From NCBI GenBank assembly GCA_001970855.1, contig LSSN01000626.1, forward strand, positions 1 to 32,373: a stretch of 32,373 nucleotides of DNA, in the 5' to 3' direction. The DNA is from Smittium culicis (Eukaryota > Kickxellomycota > Harpellomycetes > Harpellales > Legeriomycetaceae). Below the pieces are notes generated by a model. It was not told the DNA's origin, ran no database searches, and worked only from the letters and a program-made list of their open reading frames with translations. The translations under genes and the position numbers were made by a program. Positions 1-11,795 of the stretch are shown here, piece by piece. Each line of letters opens with the position of its first letter. Positions within the stretch are counted from its first letter, which is position 1.

Positions 1-50
1 GCATCAACAGTAACAGTAGAATTATCGGCTGCATCAACAGTAACTGTCGA
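1..50 (-). repeat. 30-bp tandem repeat at the left edge, coding
   Basis: The unit beginning GCATCAACAGTAAC at 1 recurs at 31, a 30-bp period. On the minus strand it encodes STVTVDA followed by ADN and a second STVTVDA. More units may lie beyond the window edge. It sits in the predicted last exon of the LPTS-repeat protein. Confidence 0.55.
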
Positions 51-2300
51 CTCTAAAATCTTAGTATCTTTACTTTCTTGGGATTTTGTACCCTCTTCAT
101 TCTCATTCCTATTTTCAGAATTTGGCATTTTTTTATAACTTTTGAATACAGTTTCATTATCTAGAGAAACTGTAGCTAATTCCTGAGTCACTAATGTCAC
201 TGTTGTTGTATCTATACATTTTTTTAATATACATATTTATTATTTTATTAGTAAGTCACTTCAAAAATACACGCCAAATACGGGTTTATACATATTTATT
301 AGCTTTTATACACATTGGAATAAAAAATAGATCTACAATTATTTTTAAAAATTATTGTACATTTTTCGTTAAAATATACCTGATTTAATAGCAGTCATAT
401 CACTTGCATCAGTCGCTGTAAATATTTCTTGCCCGACTTCTTCAAATAGCCTTACAGCTCGATTCGCTGCACGAGACGACAAACACGTTGTTATAACTGT
501 CGTAAGTTGCGTCGATGAAGTCACTGTTACTGTACGCGAGTAACTAGTAACAGTAGAGGTTATCATCACTGGCGTCGAAGAGCTTGATGTGCTCGTGCTT
601 GAGCTCGAGCTTGTGCTTGTGCTTGTAGGCAAAACGCTTGTTGTGCTTGAGCTCGATGGTGTCGTTAAACAGGTCGTCACCGATGAAGATAGTTGAATCG
701 TTATGTAGTTGTATGATATACTTGTAGGTCCCACATTAATATACGACATATTTGGCTGTGGAGGAGTGGATGCCTGGTATGCCATATTTTGAGCAAATGT
801 TGGCAATACTTGAACGTACGAGTTGACAACTTGTGGCAACATCATGGTAGGAGCAAGGGATTGAGGTGGCGGTTGCGGAATAGGCGTCGGGACGACAGGA
901 GTAGGGGAAACGGTGATAGTAGGAGTAAATGTTACCGTACTTGTGCTTGTACTAGACAAAGTCGGCACCAAAGGAACTGTAATTGTAGGCGTAGTCGTAG
1001 ATGTACTCGTAGATATCGAAATCGACGTAGGAAGAACAGAAATTTGCGGTGTAAATGTCGAAATTACGGTGTGCGTTGAAATCGAAGTAGGAAGTATTAC
1101 CGTCTTATTGCAACTTACTGTGCAAGTGCTTGTCGGAAGCACAGAAATGTACGCAGGCTTTACACTTGCAGTAGTTACTATCGTCGTTGTCAAGACTGAA
1201 GTCGGAAGAATAGACACAGTTGTGCAGGAGCTTGTTGATGTAGGTAAAACTATTGGAGGAGAAGGAGGTGGTGGTGGTGGAGGAGGAGGGGGTGGTGGTG
1301 TTGGAGGGGGTGGAGGAGGAGGTGGTGGAGAGGGTGGTGGTGGTGGTGGTGGTGCTGGTGAAACAGAAGTCGGTAAGACAGAAAATGAAGTTGGTAAAAC
1401 GGAAATATAGTTATTTTTCTGTTGGGTTACAGATGTTGGTAGAACAGAAATATAATTATTTTGAGGCTGAATCACAGAAGTAGGTAGTGCAGATGTTGGT
1501 AATACAGAAATTGTCGGTGATATGAGCGGAATTGGCGGTGAAATATTATTCTGATAGCCATTTTGTGACGCAGGATTATTCGAAACATCAATTCCAATTC
1601 CGACACTTAGCCCTAATTGCATCCCAGAAGATGGGATTTGGGCATTGGACCCCTTTAGTCCCGGATTATCGGCGTTATTTTCTAAAGCTGATTTTATTTT
1701 TGGGTTGTATCCTGGATATGCACACAAAATACCATTATTCCCATTATTAAAACAAATGAACCCATTAACACATTCCGAAACCACAGTTTTACCATCAATA
1801 CACTGTTTATATTCTTTAGATTTTCCTTCATTACTACAGATGGAAAACTCAGGACCAGTAGGAGAACAACTTGGGAGTACCTGTTCTGCTTTTTCGTCTC
1901 TTTTTTTTAAGCTATGAGATTGATTTCCAATCTCAGATGAATCTCTCTTGGATACAGAACTAGAAGATTTAGCATCTTTGTTTACTTCGCAGGTAATTCC
2001 AAATCCCTTTTGTGCGCAATACGAATTTTCGGCGCATCTATAGGTAACTAGTCTATAGTTTGAACACTGCGTGAAGAGTGGTGACTGATTTACAGATGAT
2101 GTACATTTAAATTCGCCGTTAACTGAACATAAATCTGCGCCATGATTATTACCAACTTCCCTTGGAACCAAAATACCTGGATTTGGATTGTTTATATCAC
2201 TGGGTATAGACCCTGAATTCTGCGACACTATTTTGGGAGCATGAGCTATAATCAGCAGTATCGATGAAAGTTTTATAGCTCTTTCAACTGAGATTATCAT
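1..2300 (-). CDS. Secreted Ser/Thr/Pro-rich protein with two CBM19-like Cys domains and LPTS repeats (3' partial)
   Basis: Likely a secreted cell-wall or surface protein. The start is taken at 2300 because the next residues (MIISVERAIKL then a hydrophobic run) look like a signal peptide; an in-frame Met at 2366 would add 22 residues before it. Two modules follow, each with six Cys in near-identical spacing (8,13,10,6,9 and 10,12,10,6,10 residues), resembling chitin-binding CBM19. Lys-Arg sites lie between them. The rest is low complexity: eleven LPTS motifs, a long polyproline block and Ser/Thr runs that would be heavily O-glycosylated. The long exon (380-2300) would end in IKSGIF-stop. Splicing GT at 379 to AG at 212 (168 bp intron, with a TTACTAATA branch-site-like motif) restores frame into an acidic exon (211 to 1) that leaves the window. 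Function is inferred from composition; the intron is predicted. Confidence 0.72.
1254..1360 (-). repeat. Polyproline-coding low-complexity tract
   Basis: The plus strand is an almost pure GGT/GGA triplet run. The minus strand reads it as proline runs of 7 to 12 residues broken by single Ser or Thr. It separates LPTS motifs in the secreted protein and probably forms a rigid, extended spacer. Triplet runs of this kind often vary in length between strains. Confidence 0.85.
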
Positions 2301-5300
2301 TTTTCTTGTAGAAAATGTCTTGAAAGCCAGAGACTGTTTTATTAAATCGTATTTAAAACCTATCAATGCTTTTTATATTATATATGTACTTTTAATTAAA
2401 TTTTTTTTACTTAATCTATTGATCTAATTTGAATATTTTGTATATTATATATTACTGTATGAAAAAGAAATATTAGTAAGAGATAATTATTTTACAGATT
2501 AAGAAAAATTTATGAAGCGATTTCAGATTGAAAATAAGGGAAACTATCATTGATATAAAAGAAATTCTTGTTATAAACAAAAATAATTAAATCAATTTTA
2601 CAATATATTTGAGAAGTTTTGCATATTTTAGTAGTAGTAATATAGAACCGATAAATATATTATAAAGCCACTTCATGTGCTTTGTAAAAAAAATTAATAG
2701 CCATTTCCATGATGGAAATATACTGTCAATATGTGTAAATGAATAAAGTATATTTATAATAAGGCCTAGAATCTCACCATTTTGTTTAATAGCTTGTAAA
2801 TTTTTTAGTAACTACTTAATCCATCTTGGGTATTATACCACGTATGTTATAATTTTATTTTAATTGTGAATCTTTATTTTTTATTCGTTAAATTATTGAC
2901 GTAAAAAAAATCAAGTACAAACCGAGTAATTGCCCATGCTAGCTAAGCCTGCTATATCATTGAAATCAAACACTCATATACTCAAATGCATACTATTTAT
3001 AATATCTAAAAGTATAATCATATGAAATTAATATAAAATCGCGTGGAGTCGAGTGTTAATCTTGGTGTAGACTCGAAACAAAATTTTTATTTGTGAGCAA
3101 AAACTTAATTGTGAAATCTTTATACTACTCCACAATTTATCTATAAATCTAAATTTCATAAGCAAGATTCACCAAATGGCAAGTTAATTCGGTAATTGCA
3201 CGTTTTTAAAAAAATTTATGGCAAATCATATAGCGCAGAAAAATAAAACTATCAAAAACCGTGTTGAAACCACAAAGAGCTGAAAATTCTGTTATATAAT
3301 ATAAAATAAAAGCAGCATTGCTTATATACATATATTTTCTTGATAGCCACAAGGATAATATTTCAGAAATAGCGGAGATTTAAAATTTAGGCAACATTTA
3401 TAGTTAAAGGCTTGTATTTAATTGTTATATATGAGCGCAATACACAGAAATTAGAATAAATCGAGCTTAGTGCATATGATTCCATGGCTATGAATAGACC
3501 TAAGTTAAAATATCACGTTATATTAAGTAGTCAAACTGTGGAATAAAAAGACTTTATAAGCGTATAAAATATACATCAATATAATTATATATTTTAGGTT
3601 TTTAGTGGAATTAATTCCTAAATATTTTTGATTTCGCTTCCTTGTACAACTAGTATTTGTAATTAGCGCTTTAAATTTTTTTGTAGATATTTGAAAGTTT
3701 AACACACAAAAAACTTTAAAACCATTTGGAAAAATTCGTTATTATAACAATGTAAAATTTCTCATCATTACAGAACATGTGCGTAGTAAAGGCGACGTTC
3801 AACCAATAATTTTATTTTATGGGAGATTCTTTATTAAGGAGCCAATTTATGCTGTAAAGTGTTAAGGTGTATAAAATCGCATAAATTATTGATGGCCAAT
3901 GAGTAAAATGATTTCTTTATTATATGGAATAAAAATTTCAAATTAAACGAAGTAAAAAGAAAAATTGAAATACCTTATCAATTTTGCCAATAATATTTAC
4001 ATATGAAATTGTCTAAGCCAATAAAATTTAACTGCAAAAAAGTGCTATCTTCGTTCAGAACCCCTCATATTATTAAATATCAAGCGTTTATAAATTAACC
4101 CTTTCACTGGCAGAAAGGTAAATTTGAACCACCAAATATAGCAAACTGCGTTCATTGATAATCGATTAATTACGAGATCTTAAGAATTATTGGTATATTG
4201 CAAAATACCAGCAAATAATACACTTGCTTATAATTCATGAACGAATCATTAAATTGAAATTTTTTAAATGTGCTGGACGAGAAAGGGTTATATAAAATAA
4301 TTTGGTGCCAAAGATGTTGGTAGATTGATTTCATATTTACCAAGTGCTAATGATAATTTTTCTCGAGGATAAAAAATAAACCATATTTATGAATATTCAA
4401 AACTAACGTGGTTTTAAAAGTAAAGTTGTAAATATAGTTTTCCAAGTAAAATTTTATCACAAATCAATATTGGATAAATATAACTTATTTCAACATTATA
4501 GTGAACTGAGGCAAAAAAAAGAAGATTTATAGTGTTTAATAATATCACTTGCCAGAGGTATTTTAATAAAAAAAGGCATCGAGTATATTATAATATAGAA
4601 GTATTAGGTAAGAACCTCAACTTATCATATAAACTAAAATGAGTGTAAATTTTTTACGAGTTATATACTTGAAGATGGCAGACATAATTAAACTAGAGTA
4701 TTACTCGAAGATTTTATTTTATTAGTATTGCTTTTATTAAATCTAACTAGTTAAAATGTAGTTTAAAATATGTAAGCTTCGAAAAAATTATGGTACAAAT
4801 TAGAGAAGAGGAAGTGGAGACATTTAGTTATTTCACTCGAATTTTTATACTTTTATATATAAAAGAATCAATAAAAGTTAACTCCGATAAAGGGATTATA
4901 ATCCATTTTGTTGGTATTAACTTTTTCCGGAACAGTAGACTGATATTGTTCTATGTAATATAGCCTACTACTTGAAATAAAAATAACATAATTCCGAGAT
5001 TGAATTAATTATTGGTTTTATATTTTAATAGTAGCAAGCAATAAAAATATAAATGAATTTCTCAAGAATCAGTATATTCGTATTATTATAGGGTATTGAG
5101 TGATAAAATGAATGCTGGAGTAGACCACTTTACAGTAATTAAATCACTTAGTCAACATTGATATCATAAAAGATAGGAATAATGTACCTTTTTTATCTTA
5201 AAAACCAAAAAATCTAAAACACATTATATATCAAGCAGATAATGCAAATAACTTTAAATATTAAATTAATTAAAGATACTAAATGTTTTTCGACGATTCA

Positions 5301-5397
5301 ATATGTTATATTTGAAAATTAATTTAAAAATTTTAAAAGATTGGTTCATAGAACTTGAAACATTTAAAACCTGATTAGAATTTATAAAAGAAAAATG
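2301..5397. other. AT-rich intergenic region containing a MITE
   Basis: About 3.1 kb between two minus-strand secreted-protein genes. I see no conserved coding sequence; short open frames, such as one at 3523-3705, have biased composition typical of AT-rich noise. The one recognisable structure is the 189-bp inverted-repeat element at 4099-4287. The part next to 2300 presumably carries the promoter of the LPTS-repeat gene. Confidence 0.6.
4099..4287. mobile_element. piggyBac-like MITE, copy A (189 bp)
   Basis: The element starts CCCTTTCACTGGC and ends GACGAGAAAGGG, giving a 7-bp perfect terminal inverted repeat (CCCTTTC) inside a longer imperfect one. It is preceded by TTAA (4095-4098) and followed by TTAT, a probably mutated TTAA. 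It has the same length as the copy at 17263-17451, and internal landmarks fall at identical offsets: TAAGAA at +82 and ACTTGCTTATAA at +123. There is no coding capacity, so it would be non-autonomous. TTAA targets and CCC-starting termini are typical of the piggyBac superfamily; that assignment is inference. Confidence 0.8.
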
Positions 5398-6177
5398 TTA
5401 ATATCTAAAGACTTTGCGGTGGCCAAATTTTCTATATCTGATCCTAGGAGGAGGCACAGGGATACGCGCAAAACCCCGATAGTTTTTAACTATATAGTTA
5501 TCTGGGATTTGATTTATAGGGTATGGGTTAAAGTTTTGAGGAGGCTGGTTATCATTTGAATCATCATTTGAGTCATCATTAAAATCATCGTTTTGGACAT
5601 CATTTTGGCTATAGCTACCGGGATTTTTAATGTAGTTATTTAGTGGACAAAGAACAGCTGCTTTACGAGCCCCAAGAGCTTCATTGTTATCGCTTGGGGT
5701 AGCAAACTCAGTAGTCCAGTAAGCACCAGAGACAGCGGCACCAAAATATATAGACCTAGGGTTAAGGATGTTACGTCGATGTCCGGGTGAGTTCATCCAC
5801 ATTTTGACGGCGTTTACAGGATTTTTAGCATTCCAAGCAACATTTTCAGTGACTTCGCTACACGATAGCCCTAGCCTAGCAACTCTGCTATCAAATGGGC
5901 TATTGGGATTATCATGAGTCATCGTTTTAATTTTATTTTGATACTTGCTCTGTATCATTGAGCCTTCATTCAGTTTTGGGTGTAGAGCTAAAGGAGAAAG
6001 CCCTATTTTCATTCTTTCCTGGTTTATCAAACATAGTAGCTGAGTTGGGATCAAAGAATCCGATCCTTTAGTAGAGTATGATGATAGAGAGTTTGACCTT
6101 GTATAGTATTCAGGGCTACTATTCCCTCCATTTATTGCAAAAAGCACAATTGATATCGATAAGATAAGTTTAAACAT
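5398..6177 (-). CDS. Secreted CAP/SCP-domain (PR-1-like) protein
   Basis: A single-exon 259-residue protein if started at the Met at 6177, which gives a clean signal peptide (MFKLILSISIVLFA). Starting at the upstream in-frame Met (6219) would put 14 residues before it. The CAP domain covers about residues 44-160: CLINQERMKIGLSPL opens it, then THDN (His88), TENVAW (Glu111), WMNSPGHRRNIL (His133) and WTTEFA (Glu157), matching the usual His/Glu cavity residues. The opening is most like the YkwD type of CAP protein. After the domain comes an Asn/Asp-rich repeat (about residues 191-210), then a Pro-rich, Arg/Lys-rich end. Fungal CAP proteins are secreted and some bind sterols or lipids; the ligand here is unknown. 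Family call is firm, role is not. Confidence 0.88.
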   Translation of the reverse strand: MFKLILSISIVLFAINGGNSSPEYYTRSNSLSSYSTKGSDSLIPTQLLCLINQERMKIGLSPLALHPKLNEGSMIQSKYQNKIKTMTHDNPNSPFDSRVARLGLSCSEVTENVAWNAKNPVNAVKMWMNSPGHRRNILNPRSIYFGAAVSGAYWTTEFATPSDNNEALGARKAAVLCPLNNYIKNPGSYSQNDVQNDDFNDDSNDDSNDNQPPQNFNPYPINQIPDNYIVKNYRGFARIPVPPPRIRYRKFGHRKVFRY

Positions 6178-7571
6178 TGAATGGGAGGTTAAGATGAGTG
6201 AAGTGGATAATAAATTCAAAGTGGTTATTATACAAAAATATTTTATGTAAAAATGAAGATATAAAAAATTTACAAATTTACAAATATACTATTTATGACG
6301 AGTTTGAAAATATATATATATATATAACTTCTTTATAAAAAAATCAAGTGGAGTAGATTTTTAACTGAGTATTTGGAAATGAGATGGGTTTATTAAAACA
6401 CAGAAATTGTTTAAATGGGTAAAGATTTTTTTTTTAGCGTGGATGTAAATTGATTTAAATTTAAATAAAAAGATTTCGAGAATGAAGAAAAGAAGGAAAT
6501 GCAAGTTTTTTTTTTTGACTTGTATAACAAATTCTCTTTCTTTATATACTATTTTAATTGTATTTCGACAACTGCACAAAGTGGCTTTAGGACCTTAATT
6601 TGCTAAGGCAGATAAGCTTAATTGAGAAAAAGAAAAGATCAGTAAATTTTAAAGAGAATTGTTTAGCAGTGTGGTTGTGTATATTATTATGCATTGCAAT
6701 CATTGTAAGAACGAGTAATTTGTTCATTTTCGTTTGTAGGCGAATAAAAATATGTATAGTATTGAGGTTCTGAACAATAACATAAATAAAATTATAAAAG
6801 TATAGGCAACAGATAAGTAGAGGTCTATATTAATTACTATATCACAAGCTATACAGTAAAAAAATAAGAACAATAGTAATTTTTTGGTTAAAGTGTGAGG
6901 ACTAATATTAAAAAAGACATTATCTATATTTTAATTGTGAGAAAAAGCATAATTAGAAAATTTAATTATAAATAAAAGTAAGAAAATGACCATTATTCAT
7001 ATTCAACAATTAAAAGCCAATTAGAATCTTGATATCGAAAGATAATTAACTGATTATATAACTAAGAATGTAAATTAATAAACAATACGAAAAATTGAAT
7101 AAAATTTCCTTCGCAGCTTCAGTAAGCACTTTTTTATAAGTTTTCAAGTTGGCAGGTTTTAAATTTATAGCACTGAATAATACCACGCAACCATGAAGAA
7201 TTTAATTAGTTATCTGTTTTGGAGTTATCATGATATAATTTTTCTATTTTGTGTAAGAAAGTGATAGCTAATTAAAAATAATATATTGGTAAAACCAGGT
7301 CTACTAAGATAGATAGGGATTATTAATATGGAAAATATAATAAATCGGCAGAATTATGTTTTGTATTCATCAGAAATTAGCAACAGAATGGGTCTGATTT
7401 AAAAAAGGCTTGCATCAGCCAATAATGGAGCTAAGTAGTATGCAATATAGCGAATTTTGAATAATTATTGAAGGTAAAGGAAAGCGAGTATAACAGGTTG
7501 AAATTTTGTAAAGATGAATTAATGGGAAAATGGTCAAGCGATATAGATGGATAGTTTTTTATGCTAGGGAG
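6178..7571. other. AT-rich intergenic region
   Basis: About 1.4 kb between the CAP gene's 5' side and the 3' end of the Aim19-like gene. It holds a (TA)8 microsatellite at 6311-6326 and poly-T tracts. A 72-codon minus-strand open frame at 6361-6579 is Lys/Phe/Leu-rich with no recognisable domain and is probably chance. The first few hundred bases presumably hold the CAP promoter. Confidence 0.55.
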
Positions 7572-8359
7572 TTATTCCATTTGCATTCTGATATACTTTT
7601 GGGAATAGAGTGTGCCAATCGAAGATACAGAGGCGAAAAGAAGAGTGGGGCCAAATCTTCTAGATTTTAAGCTTTTTCTAGCATTAAAAAACAACCAAGT
7701 CATACTCCAAGCTGTGATAATACCAGTTCCGTTCAACTTTTGATCGTCTTTTAAAGCCATACTAATAAATATAAAATATAAAATGAATATATGAAATAGA
7801 AATCAGTATTTGGGAGTATGGCGATATAAAAAAATGTATAAATGCGAGAAAAAGATATTTGGATGAATGAATATGATAAAAGGTAGAAATTGTTAGAAAC
7901 TTCAAAATCGATATGTATGTATAGATAGTCGATAGTAGATATATTTACCTTCCTCCAGCAAAAACAAAAGCAAATCCAGCACATTGTAAAAAGCTTGGGA
8001 AACCGGGGTACTTTCCTCCAAGAGAAAATGGAATGGAGGCGATATCTAAATAAAGAGGATATAATAAATGTTGAAATGGTAATGACAAGATCTAATTGAC
8101 TGTGGTAACTAAAAAAAAATGGGATAATAAAAAAAAATAATACAGTGTAAAGTCGATACAAATATTTTTGGTTCATAAACTTACGAATTGCGGAAAGGAA
8201 GATGGAAGGGTAAGGGGATGTACTAGCACTATCCAGTCTTTTCAGAACAGTGTCCCACTTTGAATTTGAGCTAGAGCTTGTAGCGGTTTGAGGAGCAGCA
8301 ACGACATCATTTCTGGCGAGGTTGTTTGTTTTGGCTGTGTCTGAGTTTGAATCGGTCAT
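7572..8359 (-). CDS. AIM19: Aim19-like mitochondrial membrane protein
   Basis: Three exons by frame and splice sites: 8185-8359, 7949-8045 and 7572-7761, giving 153 residues, close to the length I recall for yeast Aim19 (about 157). The N-terminal third is polar and Ser/Thr/Asn-rich. A Pro-containing segment (STSPYPSIFLSAI) follows, then a hydrophobic segment ending FAFVFAGG. The conserved core near residues 100-125 reads KLNGTGIITAWSMTWLFFNA, followed by a basic KSLKSRR and a last hydrophobic segment. This matches my memory of the fungal Aim19 family (altered inheritance of mitochondria), in which a G-N-G-x-x-TAWS-type motif precedes an N-x-R-K segment. Molecular function is unknown. It is transcribed divergently from POL12 across 562 bp. 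Reading through the first intron gives a spurious 202-residue frame. Confidence 0.75.
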
Positions 8360-8921
8360 TTTCTCTCGAGGCTTAATTGAGATACGAAAAGTATTACCAA
8401 AAGTGTTTTATAGTAAATTCAAAGTTTAATAGAAATTATTAAAGGCTGAAGTATTGGTGTGACGCCCAATGAAATGATGAGTCTATGCTTTTTCTTATGA
8501 TTACTGGCTTTTACTCATCCGTTTTTTGATAAGCAAATCATGAATTTTAGCTAGAAATATCAAAACTCAAATCGGCCTATAAAAATTTAAAGCGCTTGAA
8601 TTTACTTAAAAAAAAAGAAAAATCCTAAATCAGAGAATTATGGCTTAATTTTGGTGCGAAATGCTCACTTTTGCATCTATGAAATTAGAGCCTACTATTC
8701 GCTAGTTTTTGTTTATCTTTTCTAGTATTACATTTTCTATATAATCTATTGGATCTCTGTGTTTACGCTAAATGCAATTTTGAATTTGAATTTGAATTTT
8801 TTACTTTTAAAATTTCAGTTTTGATATTTGTTTAAAGAGCTAAAAAGTGCCTCATTGACTCTACTTCAATTTTCATAATAACTATACAATATCGAGATTC
8901 TACTAATTAAATTAATACAAC
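8360..8921. promoter_or_regulatory. Divergent intergenic region between AIM19-like gene and POL12
   Basis: This 562-bp stretch separates two divergent starts, so both promoters should lie in it. It has an AT-rich composition and a short TTTGAA tandem repeat around 8777-8800. I see no convincing TATA box or known binding-site cluster. Confidence 0.45.
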
Positions 8922-11623
8922 ATGCCCGCTGCCGATTTACCGAGCATAGTTCAAAGCTTCCTACCCACAAAAGTATCTCCGCAGATAGCCGAACAGCGTA
9001 AATAAATCAGTTCTTTTATAGAATTTAAAATCTGATATCTTTCACAAATACGCTTTTAACTCAACAACTATGTTTACAGCAAACTTTTATAACTAATCAA
9101 TTTTTAAATACATTCTTTTTATTTTCAGTGATCAACTTGACCAATGTTTATGATCTATCCATCAACGAGCTGGTAAGTAAATGGCAAGCCATATTGTTTT
9201 CTCAATTCAAAGGCGATTCAAAAGTCGAACTAGATGAAAAAAACTTCTCTCTTCTGCAGCAAAAAGTTATTGACTCTTGGCAAAAATCTTCATTAATAAG
9301 CTCCGCTCCCAAAGCAAACTCAACACCCGCCTCTGAATCAAAAAGAAAAAAGAAACTCGGTTTATCAAGCTTTGACAAAACTAACATCTTTAAAATGTAT
9401 TTTTTATTACGCTGCTACCTTTAATTTGAGTTTCACCTCCTTATTATTCATGGGATTTTTTTTTAAATGAGCTCAAAATATATAATAAATATTTCATTTC
9501 TTTTGTATTCGATTATTTTTTATAGAAAATCTGAATTCCCCCTTAATACACAGAACCAATCGAACCAATCGACCTATAATACTTTACAAAAAAGCCTTGC
9601 AGAAAATACTTCAAGCCGCCCAACATCACTTACGAACGATGTAAAGCCAAATTCAAACCATAATGTTAATTTGTATAAAGAAAGAAAGAATTCTGGAAAT
9701 ATAGAAGTATCTGTTTTCCCCGAAAATATGAACTCAAGCTCACTCGCAAGTTTCTCAAGCGAGCTTTCTATTTATTTTGCTCCAAACTCTTTCTATGGAA
9801 ACTTAGAGTCTCAAAATATTAATAATACCAGAAGCTTTAGATATATGGTAGATTCTCTGTCTGATCGAACCGAACTTTTAGAGTTGAATACTGATAATTT
9901 GGCTCAGGCTGTAAAAAGCTTCTACGGAATTAATATTTTAAATAACCCACGCTACACCACCACCGAAGACGTTTATGTTGTTGGGCGTATAGTTGGTAGC
10001 CCTGATAATTCTTATAAACTATCCCAAACTTCTGTGGAGTTGGCTACCTCTCGTCGTCTCGGTACTGGTAACAGTGTTTCTTTAGATCTTTCGCTTTTAG
10101 AGTCCTACTCTCTATTCCCTGGTCAGGTTAGATATCTTCTTTCTTTTATTACATTCCTTTTACTTATTTATCGTCCTCCACTAGCAATCTCATTATCTTT
10201 TAACTCCGCTAAAAAATTCGCTAAAAGTTTTTCTTTACCGTATTTTACATTTAATTTAGGTCGTCTGCCTACAAGGAAAAAATTTGACTGGTGCCGAGTT
10301 TAAAGTGTCTAAAATCCTAAATGTAAGAAAAATGCTAATTCTTCTAACTCTTCTAGTTCTAATTACTTCTAAATTATATCTTCAATCAAAATTTTTTTAA
10401 TCTTTCCTATTCCTTATTTTTTATGTTTGATGGATTTGATTTATCATCAAAGTTAATATCAGACTGATTGAATTGTGCGCTTGCACTATAGTTTTACCTT
10501 TTTTTGTTTTTTTTTCCTTTATACAACTTATAAATCATTATTTTAATAAACCTATTTTTTTTTTCATTTGTATCAGATACCATTCCCTGATAGCTTTGCC
10601 GACCAAAACTTGCTTAATAAAACTGACAGTTTCGATATGATCTCAGCTTGTGGCCCATTCACCACAATTGATAGCATTTCAACTAACTCGCATTTCGAAC
10701 CTTTAGCTGATTTAGCAAAAAAAATTCTACATACTCCTCCAAAATTAGTTATTTTATCTGGACCGTTTGTCGGCGAACATATTATTCAACATGATGTTAA
10801 ACTCGTACATTTAACCCCAGATGAAATATTTACTAATTACATCACACCATTGCTCAACAAAATCGCTTCTGTTTCCAAGCTCATTCTAGTGCCTTCTTTT
10901 GATGATATGGTAAACCCGATCATCAACTTCCCTTCGCCTGAATTCTCTAGGCTTAGAATGAATGAACTAGGTTTGAGTGACCAGATTATTTCTGTCCCCA
11001 ACCCTTGTCAGATAATTGTAAATGGTCGTTTGATCTCTATTTCTACCGCAGATAGCCTTGTAGCCCTCAGCGGATCAGAGCTAGGTTACTCAACCACAAA
11101 TTTTAGCGATAAGCCACGATTGGAAAGACTAGCTTACCACCTATTAGAGCAGCAAAGTTTTTTCCCTGTTGACCCCGTTCCTATCCAGATTGCCCCGATT
11201 TCTTACACAGTCCTCATTAATGAGTCTCGAAACACCTCAGATTTTAGGTCTTTTGAAGATCTCAGTCCTTTAGAAATTTACAGATCCTGCACCAAGATTG
11301 AAGAGGATATCGATAAAAGTAGCGATTCAAAAAACAATGGTGCTCAAAGAGTAGACCACGAAGCAGACCAGCTTCATAATCCTTCGTCCATAGACCATCT
11401 TGTATCTCCGATCCAAATGGTATATACTCCGGATATCTTCATCTCTCCATCACAATTAAAGAATTGTGCTTTTTATATCACTAGTATGGTTGGAAAACAG
11501 AAAAAATGTCTGTTCACAAACCCAGGAAAATTGGCTTTTGGTAAGACTGGCGGTACCTACTCGCATTTTAAAGTCTCTGGCTCTCCTGAGACTCTCCCAT
11601 CAGTTGAAATCATTAGAATTTAA
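8922..11623 (+). CDS. POL12: DNA polymerase alpha subunit B (primase-polymerase accessory subunit)
   Basis: The non-catalytic B subunit of DNA polymerase alpha-primase, which tethers polymerase to primase and acts in replication initiation and lagging-strand priming. Five exons keep one frame: 8922-8997, 9129-9396, 9526-10126, 10260-10322 and 10577-11623, for 684 residues (human about 598, yeast about 705). The N-terminal helical domain has VYDLSINELVSKW. An OB-fold region (about residues 245-335) contains VYVVGRIVG, YSLFPGQVV and KNLTGAEFKVSKI. The inactive phosphoesterase domain has MISACGPFTT, VILSGPFVGEHI and LVPSFDD. The C-terminus has TPDIFISPSQL and the closing NPGKLAFGKTGGTYSHF, all typical of POLA2/Pol12. 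The 76-bp first exon is supported by an ATG and a split Leu codon. FANCL starts 172 bp downstream on the same strand. Confidence 0.94.
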
Positions 11624-11795
11624 CCGTTTTTTTATTTAATGAAAATATTCGCTCTTCTCTTTATCTTGATTATTTTTTTTTTCTCCACTATATATTTGTA
11701 TAGGTTGTTACATTATTTTTCAACTGTTTATTTATATTACTAACCCTTCTTGCTTTTTCTTGCTTTATAATAAACTTTTTAAATATCTTTCTTGT

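Noticed and set aside
1..50. CRISPR-like array
   Set aside because: Only two adjacent units with no unique spacers, inside a eukaryotic coding frame.
789..1483. Plus-strand open frames opposite the LPTS-repeat gene
   Set aside because: Gly, Val, Glu or Arg-rich mirror images of the repetitive minus-strand coding sequence; no signal or domain of their own.
6361..6579. 72-residue minus-strand hypothetical protein
   Set aside because: Low-complexity Lys/Phe/Leu/Ile composition expected from AT-rich noise; no conserved feature.
9128..9424. Stand-alone 98-residue gene with a GTG start
   Set aside because: It is exon 2 of POL12; the frame continues from exon 1 through a split Leu codon and its tail reads into an intron.
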